Shown: positions 1 to 5,560 of the stretch, piece by piece
Numbering within the stretch: the stretch's first letter is position 1
Layout: each line of letters begins with the position of its first letter
From: Chryseobacterium sp. UBA6632
Lineage (GTDB): Bacteria; Bacteroidota; Bacteroidia; Flavobacteriales; Weeksellaceae
Reading direction: 5' to 3'
DNA length: 5,560 bases
Assembly: GCA_002455915.1 (NCBI GenBank)
Contig: DKLU01000339.1
Location: 1-5,560 of the forward strand
Made by a program: the position numbers and the translations under genes
Notes under the pieces: model-generated
What the model saw: the letters and a program-made list of their open reading frames with translations, nothing else
The model's database searches: none
Told to the model about the DNA's origin: nothing

Positions 1-260
1 GTATCTGGCCAAGGACAACCATTGTTTTCAGCAGGACCTGCAACAGTAGGACAAGCATCATCTTTGTCGATTACACCGTCACCGTCTGTATCTGGCCAAG
101 GACAACCGTTGTTTTCAACTGGACCAGCAACATCTGGACATTGATCGTCTTTATCTGGAACTCCATCACCGTCAGTATCAGGACATCCTTGGAATTCTGG
201 TAGACCTGGAGTATCTGGACATAAATCGTCTTTATCTAAGATACCATCCTTATCTCTATC
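1..260 (-). repeat. Tandem thrombospondin type 3 repeats within the OmpA-type gene
   Basis: Three units and the start of a fourth are visible, beginning at residues 226, 253, 282 and 311, so the spacing is 27, 29 and 29 residues. Each unit has the form DxDxDGxxDKDDxCP, then a short Pro/Gly segment, then GCP. The later two add WP after GCP. At the DNA level the 29-residue units give an 87-base period: positions 1-87 and 88-174 agree at about 78% of bases by hand count, with only one mismatch in the first 30. The acidic loops are calcium sites in this family, and the two cysteines per unit probably pair. The array continues past the left edge, so the copy number is unknown. Confidence 0.85.
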
Positions 261-935
261 TCTGTTACCAAATCTGAAGTTCAATGAAGCTGAAGCTTGC
301 CAGAAGTTAGCATAGTTAGCTTTGTCACCTGGAGTTGACACATAATCTCCTTGAACACCAAAACCGAAGTTTTTAGTCAACCAGAAATTAACACCAGCAC
401 CTGTAGAAACTGTAAAGAAGTTAGCTTTACCATTTTCGTTTCCATTTTCACCGTTAGTTACAACTTCACCATTAACATCAGTTCTTGGGAATGTAAGTGC
501 AGTATAATCATGTCTTAAATAGTTAGCACCAACTCTTAAATATGGATCAAACCAAGATTCTTCGTTCCATAAAAGACCTGCAGCCTTTACTTGTAAACCA
601 AGACCAGTCATTAAGAAAAACTCTTTCCCCATATCAAATCTCTTGTTAGCAACATTACCAACAGAAGTCTGCCAATCTACTACAAAACCTTTCGCTACGT
701 TTCTAGCAACTGTAAGTTTAGATAGTGGAGGTGTAATAGAGAAGTTGTTCATATTGAACATCGTCTTCGTCAAATTTTTTGCAGCAAAAGTATTACTGAA
801 GTTGTTTCTCTGAGCTGTGTGGTTCTCAGCGTGAGCACCAACTCCGATCATCCACGGATTGTTGGTAGTCTGAGCGAACACAGTAGAAGCAACAGTAAGT
901 GCCAATGCTGAAATTCCTAATTTTAGATTTTTCAT
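1..935 (-). CDS. OmpA-type outer-membrane protein with TSP type 3 repeats (N-terminal part)
   Basis: This is the N-terminal 311 codons of a secreted outer-membrane protein; the gene runs off the left edge. Residues 1-21 form a signal peptide (MKNLK, a hydrophobic stretch, then VFA before Q22). Residues 22 to about 223 alternate aromatic and small residues as in a beta-barrel, ending in SLNFRFG. A Gly/Asn/Glu-rich stretch at about 155-172 is probably an extracellular loop. From residue 226 there are thrombospondin type 3 repeats with DTDGDG calcium-binding loops and paired cysteines. Flavobacterial proteins built this way normally end in an OmpA peptidoglycan-binding domain, which would lie beyond the edge and is inferred. 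The likely role is to anchor the outer membrane to the cell wall, possibly with pore activity. The start at 935 is chosen because it directly precedes the signal peptide. The gene lies 77 bp downstream of smpB on the same strand but has its own promoter candidate. Confidence 0.88.
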   Translation of the reverse strand, partial: MKNLKLGISALALTVASTVFAQTTNNPWMIGVGAHAENHTAQRNNFSNTFAAKNLTKTMFNMNNFSITPPLSKLTVARNVAKGFVVDWQTSVGNVANKRFDMGKEFFLMTGLGLQVKAAGLLWNEESWFDPYLRVGANYLRHDYTALTFPRTDVNGEVVTNGENGNENGKANFFTVSTGAGVNFWLTKNFGFGVQGDYVSTPGDKANYANFWQASASLNFRFGNRDRDKDGILDKDDLCPDTPGLPEFQGCPDTDGDGVPDKDDQCPDVAGPVENNGCPWPDTDGDGVIDKDDACPTVAGPAENNGCPWPD

Positions 936-964
936 AGAATTAAATGATTAAATAATTGATAATG

Positions 965-996
965 CAAAATAAATATAATTTTTCTTTATATACAAA
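965..996 (-). promoter_or_regulatory. Candidate Bacteroidota promoter for the OmpA-type gene
   Basis: On the minus strand TTTG (993-996) is followed, after 20 bases, by TTATTTTG (965-972), a 7-of-8 match to the TAnnTTTG -7 element. Spacing fits the Bacteroidota primary sigma-factor consensus. Transcription would start near 958-962, leaving a leader of about 25 bases rich in A and T. Its presence between smpB and this gene suggests independent expression of the outer-membrane protein. Based on motif and spacing only. Confidence 0.5.
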
Positions 997-1012
997 GTTT
1001 TTCAAATGATTT

Positions 1013-1471
1013 TTAACTTTTCTTTAATATTCTGTCCAGGTTTCGTTTATTTTCTCTATCTTTTATGCTCTCCCTTTTATCGAAAAGCTTTTTACCTCTA
1101 CCCAGCGCAATTAAAACCTTTGCTTTCCCTCTGTCATTAATATATAGTTTTAAAGGTATTACAGTATTACCTGCATCTTTTAACTTTTTTTCGAGTTTTT
1201 GCAATTCTTTTTTGTGCAAGAGCAATTTCCGTTCCCTTTTTGTTTTGTGATTATAAAATGTTCCCAATTTATACTCATCAATTGTCATATTAATAATGTA
1301 TAATTCCCCATCAATAAACTGACAGAACGATTCTGTAATAGATGCCTTGGAAGAACGCAAAGATTTTATTTCCGTACCCGTCAAAACCATTCCTGCTTCG
1401 TATTCTTCAAGAATTTCATACTCGAATCTGGCTCTTTTGTTAAATATGTTGACTGTCTTTTCAATCTTCAT
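1013..1471 (-). CDS. smpB: SmpB, SsrA (tmRNA)-binding protein
   Basis: SmpB binds the tRNA-like part of tmRNA and carries it into ribosomes stalled on broken mRNA, allowing the nascent chain to be tagged and the ribosome released. The 152-residue product has the usual family length. Visible family landmarks are NKRARFEYEI at 11-20, EAGMVLTGTEIKSLR at 25-39, RKLLLHKKEL at 81-90, and the basic tail GRGKKLFDKRESIKDR at 124-139, which in this family enters the empty mRNA channel. The N-terminus MKIEKTVNI leads straight into the conserved core, supporting this start. F130 stands where E. coli SmpB has histidine (HDKR). The gene is divergent from the ABC-F gene (118-bp gap); I see no clear promoter for it. 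The ssrA gene is not in the window. Confidence 0.96.
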   Translation of the reverse strand: MKIEKTVNIFNKRARFEYEILEEYEAGMVLTGTEIKSLRSSKASITESFCQFIDGELYIINMTIDEYKLGTFYNHKTKRERKLLLHKKELQKLEKKLKDAGNTVIPLKLYINDRGKAKVLIALGRGKKLFDKRESIKDRENKRNLDRILKKS

Positions 1472-1536
1472 TGTAAAATTTCTTTAATGAAATATATAAA
1501 AAATACCCCACATTTAAAAACCTGACTATTACATTA

Positions 1537-1569
1537 TTGCGAAATACCCAAATTCTTTTCGTATTTTTG
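1537..1569 (+). promoter_or_regulatory. Candidate Bacteroidota promoter for the ABC-F gene
   Basis: A perfect TAnnTTTG element, TATTTTTG at 1562-1569, lies 20 bases before the ATG at 1590. A TTG at 1537-1539 is 22 bases upstream of it, near the long end of the accepted spacing. Transcription would begin around 1573-1576 and leave a short leader of about 15 bases with no Shine-Dalgarno sequence, which is usual in this phylum. Motif-based call. Confidence 0.6.
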
Positions 1570-1589
1570 CGCCAAATTTACAAAACTAT

Positions 1590-3212
1590 ATGTTAACAGT
1601 ATCTAACTTATCTTTACAATTCGGGAAAAGAGTTCTTTTTGACGAGGTAAACATTATGTTTACGAAAGGAAACTGCTACGGGATTATCGGAGCAAATGGT
1701 GCAGGAAAGTCTACATTCCTTAAAATATTGACTGGAAAACAAGACCCAACCACAGGACACGTATCTTTGGAACCTGGAAAAAGAATGTCTGTTCTTGAGC
1801 AGGATCACTTTGCTTACGATCAATTTACGGTACTAGAAGCGGTTTTGAGAGGTAACAAAAAATTATTCGAGATAAAAGAAGAGATGGACGCGCTTTATGC
1901 GAAAGAAGACTTCTCTGACGAAGACGGAATTAAAGCCGGAGAACTAGGTGTAATCTACGACGAAATGGGCGGTTGGACTGCAGAATCTGATGCACAGACC
2001 ATGCTTTCAAACGTGGGTATTAAAGACGATATGCACTGGCAAATGATGAGCGAGCTTGAAAATAAGGACAAAGTAAAAGTTCTATTGGCTCAGGCGCTTT
2101 TCGGAAACCCAGATGTATTAATCTTAGATGAACCTACGAATGACCTTGACATTGATACAATCTCTTGGTTAGAGGATTTCTTGGCAGATTACGAAAACAC
2201 GGTAATCGTGGTATCTCACGACCGTCACTTCTTGGATACAGTTTGTACGCACATCGGTGACCTTGATTATGCTAAACTAAACCTTTACACAGGTAACTAC
2301 TCTTTCTGGTATCAGGCTTCTCAATTAGCGACAAGACAAAGAGCTCAGGCTAACAAGAAAGCGGAAGAAAAGAAGAAAGAACTTCAGGATTTCATCGCAA
2401 GATTTAGTTCAAACGTTGCAAAAGCTAAACAAGCGACTGCAAGAAAGAAAATGATCGATAAATTAAACATCGATGATATTAAGCCATCTTCAAGAAGATA
2501 TCCGGCAATCATTTTCGAAATGGAAAGAGAAGCGGGAGATCAGATCTTAGATGTTAAAGGTTTAGAAAAAACAAAAGACGGAGAATTATTGTTCTCAAAC
2601 ATTGATTTAAATCTTAAAAAGGGTGATAAAGTTGCTGTTTTGTCTAAAAACTCATTAGCTATTACAGAATTTTTCGAAATTTTAGCTGGAAATGTTGAAG
2701 CAGACAAAGGAACTGTTGCTTGGGGAGTTACAACAAACCAATCTCACATGCCTTTAGACAACACAAACTTCTTCCAGGAAGATCTTAGCTTGGTTGATTG
2801 GTTAAGACAATTCACGAAAAATGACGAAGAGCGTCACGAAGAATTTGTAAGAGGATTCTTAGGAAGAATGCTTTTCTCGGGTGATGAAGCGTTGAAATCT
2901 TGTAAAGTACTTTCAGGAGGTGAAAAAATGAGATGTATGTTCAGTAGAATGATGCTTCAGAAAGCAAACATTCTTTTATTAGACGAACCTACCAACCACT
3001 TAGACCTTGAAAGTATCACGACTTTGAACAACTCATTGTCTAACTTCAAAGGAAATCTTTTATTAGCGTCTCATGACCACGAAATGCTTTCAACAGTCTG
3101 TAACAGAATCATCGAGTTGACTCCAAACGGAATCATCGACAGAGAAATGACTTACGATGAATATCTTGCTGACAAAAAAGTAAAAGAATTAAGAGAAAAA
3201 ATGTATTCTTAA
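1590..3212 (+). CDS. ybiT: ABC-F family ATPase, YbiT-like
   Basis: This is a cytosolic tandem ATPase of the ABC-F family, whose members bind the ribosomal E site and influence translation; there are no membrane segments, so it is not a transporter. Domain 1 has Walker A G34-T42 (GANGAGKST), Q-loop Q71, Walker B with catalytic E181 (DEPTNDLD) and switch H210. A charged helical linker at about 243-305 (lysine/arginine-rich, with ARKKMIDKL) is the family's tRNA-facing motif. Domain 2 has signature LSGGEK at 441-446, Walker B with E466 (DEPTNHLD) and switch H495. The 540-residue length and N-terminus resemble E. coli YbiT. Oddly, domain 2 has no usable Walker A (LSKNSLAITE at 351-360), and the domain 1 signature is degenerate (SELENKDK at 154-161). 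It has its own promoter candidate and terminator, so it is probably monocistronic. Family is certain; the YbiT subgroup is likely. Confidence 0.93.
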   Translation: MLTVSNLSLQFGKRVLFDEVNIMFTKGNCYGIIGANGAGKSTFLKILTGKQDPTTGHVSLEPGKRMSVLEQDHFAYDQFTVLEAVLRGNKKLFEIKEEMDALYAKEDFSDEDGIKAGELGVIYDEMGGWTAESDAQTMLSNVGIKDDMHWQMMSELENKDKVKVLLAQALFGNPDVLILDEPTNDLDIDTISWLEDFLADYENTVIVVSHDRHFLDTVCTHIGDLDYAKLNLYTGNYSFWYQASQLATRQRAQANKKAEEKKKELQDFIARFSSNVAKAKQATARKKMIDKLNIDDIKPSSRRYPAIIFEMEREAGDQILDVKGLEKTKDGELLFSNIDLNLKKGDKVAVLSKNSLAITEFFEILAGNVEADKGTVAWGVTTNQSHMPLDNTNFFQEDLSLVDWLRQFTKNDEERHEEFVRGFLGRMLFSGDEALKSCKVLSGGEKMRCMFSRMMLQKANILLLDEPTNHLDLESITTLNNSLSNFKGNLLLASHDHEMLSTVCNRIIELTPNGIIDREMTYDEYLADKKVKELREKMYS

Positions 3213-3240
3213 TCTCAAGACAACATTAAAATTCACATAA

Positions 3241-3273
3241 AAAAATTCCTCAAATTTGATTTGAGGAATTTTT
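3241..3273. terminator. Bidirectional hairpin terminator between convergent genes
   Basis: A perfect 15-bp inverted repeat (left arm 3241-3255, loop TTG 3256-3258, right arm 3259-3273) has a CCTC/GAGG core flanked by A-rich and T-rich ends, so either strand gives a stem followed by U residues. It lies 28 bases after the ABC-F stop and 31 bases after the M48 peptidase stop, and is well placed to end both convergent transcripts. Confidence 0.85.
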
Positions 3274-3304
3274 ATTTTCAATTATTTATTATTTAGCCTA
3301 AAAA

Positions 3305-4120
3305 CTATTTCGTCAATTTAGATGTCGGCAAAGCAACCGTTCCCGGATCTTTCCACAAGCCATCTTTTTCAGCTCTTTTCTTAACAGCTTCTGCCCTTTT
3401 ATTGCTATCTGGATGAGAATTAAACATCTTTTGGAATCCAGACTGAGCTGCGCCACCTTCGGAAAGTAACGCTAGTTTTTTAAATGCTGTATAAGCACCC
3501 ACCACATTATATCCGTTGGATTTCATAAAATCATAAGAATACGTGTCTGCTTCAGATTCCTGCTTTTTGCTGTGAGAAGCATCAAGAAAAGCATTCGCCA
3601 TTTTTCCGACTTGGCTGTCATTCAAAGTTGCAACAGTATTTGAAGCCGAAGAAGCCGCATCCAAAGCCGCCGCTTTTAAATAAGCCGACTTCATGGCATC
3701 TTTCGTATCCTGATTTTTAACGTGACCAATTTCATGACCAATTACCGCCAGCAATTCATCATCCGTCATAATATCCATCAACGATGAAAATACACGAACA
3801 CTCCCGTCAGCACAAGCAAAAGCATTGATATCTTTTACCAAATACACCTTGTAATTAAGGTTAAGACCGTCCTGAGATTTGTGTTTCCCGAAAAGTTTGT
3901 TCAGTCGAACCGTGTAAGGATCTTTTGAGCCAGCCACTTTATTATTTTTATCCATCCACTCTACAGATTCTTTGGATAATTTAATGGCATCTTCATTGGT
4001 GAAAGATAAAGCTTTTGCACCGCTAGAAACTACGCTAGCAGCTTTTCCAAGATTGATTTTCTGTGCATTCACAATATGCATAGCGCCTAATAGAATAAGG
4101 CAAACAGTAATTTTTTTCAT
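3305..4120 (-). CDS. Exported M48 family zinc metallopeptidase, LoiP/YggG-like
   Basis: This is a zinc endopeptidase predicted to act in the periplasm, probably in envelope protein quality control by analogy with E. coli LoiP. Residues 1-19 are a signal peptide (MKKI, hydrophobic core, VNA before Q20). The catalytic motif HEIGH at 129-133 supplies two zinc-binding histidines and general base E130. ESEAD at 188-192 provides the third ligand, probably E188. The segments NYKVYLVKDINAF (89-101) and SSLMDIMTDDEL (112-123), and the C-terminal NSHP motif with R242, match the LoiP-type M48 pattern. Length 271 is close to LoiP (about 250). An Ala/Ser-rich stretch follows the zinc motif at about 145-165. 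Unlike E. coli LoiP, there is no lipobox cysteine at the signal cleavage site, so a soluble form is predicted. The gene is convergent with the ABC-F gene and divergent from recJ. Confidence 0.92.
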   Translation of the reverse strand: MKKITVCLILLGAMHIVNAQKINLGKAASVVSSGAKALSFTNEDAIKLSKESVEWMDKNNKVAGSKDPYTVRLNKLFGKHKSQDGLNLNYKVYLVKDINAFACADGSVRVFSSLMDIMTDDELLAVIGHEIGHVKNQDTKDAMKSAYLKAAALDAASSASNTVATLNDSQVGKMANAFLDASHSKKQESEADTYSYDFMKSNGYNVVGAYTAFKKLALLSEGGAAQSGFQKMFNSHPDSNKRAEAVKKRAEKDGLWKDPGTVALPTSKLTK

Positions 4121-4245
4121 ACTCTAATATTTAAAATGATTTGGATCGCGAAGATAATAATTTTGAAGATAATTTTAAAGTTAAAATTTTGAAACAATGA
4201 TTTGAAAGGGATTTTTTTATCTTAGGCTTTTAGAAACTTTTTCCC

Positions 4246-4253
4246 TATTTTTG
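4246..4253 (+). promoter_or_regulatory. Candidate -7 element just before recJ
   Basis: TATTTTTG matches the Bacteroidota TAnnTTTG element at every fixed position but ends only four bases before the recJ ATG at 4258. The upstream partner is weak: there is no TTG 17-23 bases upstream, only TTA at 4222-4224 (spacing 21). If used, transcription would start at or very near the initiation codon. Confidence 0.4.
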
Positions 4254-4257
4254 TGAA

Positions 4258-5560
4258 ATGAGTCAAAAATGGATTTACAAGCCCGAACCCGATGAAGAAA
4301 TTGTGGATGGATTAAGTTCGTCTCTTGGTTTTGGAACTTTTGAATCTAAACTCCTCGTTTTGAGAGGAATTGACAATTATCAAAAGGCCAGAGAATTTTT
4401 CAAACCCAACCTTAACGATATACACAATCCTTTTTTAATGGCAGATATGCAAAAAGCTGTAGAGCGAATTGCCACTGCGATTGAAAACGGAGAAAAAATA
4501 TTGGTTTACGGCGATTACGATGTAGACGGAACTACTGCCGTAGCCTTAATGTACCTTTACCTCAGCAAAATTGTTGAGAAAAAATATTTAGATTATTATA
4601 TTCCGGATCGAAATTCTGAAGGATACGGAATTTCAACAGAAGGAATCGACTTTGCCAAAGAAAATGATTTTTCGTTAATCATTGCTTTAGACTGCGGAAT
4701 TAAGTCACTCGATATGATTAATTACGCCAAAAGTTTAGACATAGATTTTATCATTTGTGATCACCACTTACCTGGAGATGAAATTCCTGATGCCATTGCT
4801 GTTCTTGATCCCAAGAGAAGCGATTGCCGATATCCTTTTAAAGAACTTTCGGGTTGTGGCGTTGGTTTCAAACTTTGTCAAGGTTTAAATACCATTTATA
4901 AACTTCCCGATGCCGAGTTGTTTGAACTCACAGATTTGCTGGCGATTTCTATTGCGGCAGATATTGTTTCGATGACTGGCGAAAACCGAGTTTTGGCTAA
5001 AATGGGACTTAAAATTTTAAGAAAAACTAGAAATTTAGGTTTAAGATTATTAATTCCTGAAGACAAACTTTCTCATTTTGAAATTTCAAATATTGTTTTT
5101 GAAATTGCTCCTAAAATAAATGCTGCCGGAAGAATTTCTCATGGTAAAGCTGCGGTTGAATTGATGGTTTCAGACAACCTGAAGCACGCCAATCAAATTG
5201 TAAGCGACATCATGAATCTTAATGACGAAAGACGGGAGCTCGATATGAACTCTACCCTTTCTGCATTAAACCAAATTATTGAATCTCAGCAGGAAACAAA
5301 GTTTTCAACAATTGTTTATCATCCTGAATGGAACAAAGGTGTAATTGGAATTGTGGCTTCAAGATTAATTGAAACCTATTACAAACCGACGTTGGTTTTC
5401 ACCGACGGAAATAATGGTGAAATGGTAGCTTCTGCAAGATCTGTTTCAGATTTTGATGTGCATGAGGCGCTCGATATGTGTTCGGAATATTTCCTGAAAT
5501 TCGGAGGACATCACGCTGCTGCCGGACTTTCCATGGAGAAAGACAAGTTTGCAGCTTTCA
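4258..5560 (+). CDS. recJ: RecJ, single-stranded-DNA-specific 5'-3' exonuclease (N-terminal part)
   Basis: RecJ degrades single-stranded DNA from the 5' end in recombinational repair, mismatch repair and replication-fork processing, using manganese or magnesium. The 434 codons present include the DHH phosphoesterase domain: GDYDVDG at 85-91, PDRNSEGYG at 116-124, LDCGI at 144-148, DHH at 168-170 and SGCGVG at 198-203, all metal-site motifs in order. PKINAAGRI at 285-293 follows, and the DHHA1 domain shows GGHHAAAG at 416-423. RecJ is usually about 565-580 residues, so roughly 140 residues, including most of the OB-fold region, lie past the right edge. The start is well fixed: an in-frame TAG at 4231-4233 precedes it, no other start codon lies between, and QKWIYKPEPDEE is a typical N-terminus in this phylum. 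The gene is divergent from the M48 gene (137-bp gap). No frameshift or missing motif is seen. Confidence 0.96.
   Translation, partial: MSQKWIYKPEPDEEIVDGLSSSLGFGTFESKLLVLRGIDNYQKAREFFKPNLNDIHNPFLMADMQKAVERIATAIENGEKILVYGDYDVDGTTAVALMYLYLSKIVEKKYLDYYIPDRNSEGYGISTEGIDFAKENDFSLIIALDCGIKSLDMINYAKSLDIDFIICDHHLPGDEIPDAIAVLDPKRSDCRYPFKELSGCGVGFKLCQGLNTIYKLPDAELFELTDLLAISIAADIVSMTGENRVLAKMGLKILRKTRNLGLRLLIPEDKLSHFEISNIVFEIAPKINAAGRISHGKAAVELMVSDNLKHANQIVSDIMNLNDERRELDMNSTLSALNQIIESQQETKFSTIVYHPEWNKGVIGIVASRLIETYYKPTLVFTDGNNGEMVASARSVSDFDVHEALDMCSEYFLKFGGHHAAAGLSMEKDKFAAF

Noticed and set aside
985..1000. Partial palindrome (CTTTGTATATAAAG on the minus strand) after smpB as a terminator
   Set aside because: The stem is only about four AT-rich pairs with no following T-run, and it overlaps the proposed promoter of the OmpA-type gene.
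1065..1250. 61-codon open frame on the plus strand
   Set aside because: It lies wholly antisense within smpB and its composition is the Phe/Leu/Ser-rich pattern expected from the complement of a lysine-rich gene.
1472..1536. Possible smpB promoter or 5' leader hairpin
   Set aside because: Only imperfect TAnnTTTG matches occur on the minus strand, with no TTG at suitable spacing, and the ATTTC/GAAAT pairing at 1478-1493 is just five weak pairs.
1614..1823. 69-codon open frame on the minus strand
   Set aside because: It is antisense to the Walker A region of the ABC-F gene and has no recognisable domain.
4150..4173. GAAGATAAT repeated at 4150-4158 and 4165-4173 as a possible operator between the M48 gene and recJ
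   Set aside because: Two nine-base AT-rich matches in low-complexity intergenic DNA are weak evidence, and no known regulator site is recognised.
4121..4200. Promoter for the M48 peptidase gene
   Set aside because: No TTTG-ended -7 element exists on the minus strand here; the nearest forms (TATCTTCG and TATCTTCA) lack the consensus and a well-spaced -33 partner.

Overview
The window looks like ordinary chromosomal DNA from a low-GC member of the Bacteroidota, most likely Flavobacteriales and probably close to Chryseobacterium. Three things suggest this: the protein families and their sequence style, AT-rich intergenic DNA with no strong Shine-Dalgarno sequences, and promoter elements of the Bacteroidota type (TAnnTTTG with a TTG/TTTG about 20 bases upstream). 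The genus is an inference; no rRNA or other direct marker is present.

Layout from left to right. (1) Positions 1-935, minus strand: the N-terminal 311 codons of an OmpA-type outer-membrane protein, with a signal peptide, a beta-barrel-like region and thrombospondin type 3 calcium-binding repeats. It is cut by the window edge. (2) 1013-1471, minus strand: smpB, the tmRNA partner for ribosome rescue, 77 bp upstream of the OmpA gene. (3) 1590-3212, plus strand: an ABC-F ATPase of the YbiT type, divergent from smpB. (4) A 15-bp hairpin terminator lies between two convergent genes and probably serves both. (5) 3305-4120, minus strand: an exported M48 zinc metallopeptidase resembling E. coli LoiP/YggG. 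(6) 4258-5560, plus strand: the first 434 codons of recJ, the single-strand DNA 5'-3' exonuclease, cut by the right edge.

The genes do not form one pathway. smpB and the ABC-F gene both act on the ribosome and share a divergent intergenic region. The OmpA-type protein and the M48 peptidase both belong to the cell envelope. recJ is DNA repair. All five are housekeeping-type genes, and I see no mobile element, CRISPR array, RNA gene or defence island.

I found no undescribed system. The best observation is in the ABC-F protein: one of its two composite ATP sites appears dismantled from both sides. The nucleotide-binding lysine and Q-loop glutamine of the second domain and the signature motif of the first domain are all missing, while the other site is intact. 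A second point is a perfect TAnnTTTG element only four bases before the sole possible recJ start, which suggests a leaderless or nearly leaderless mRNA.
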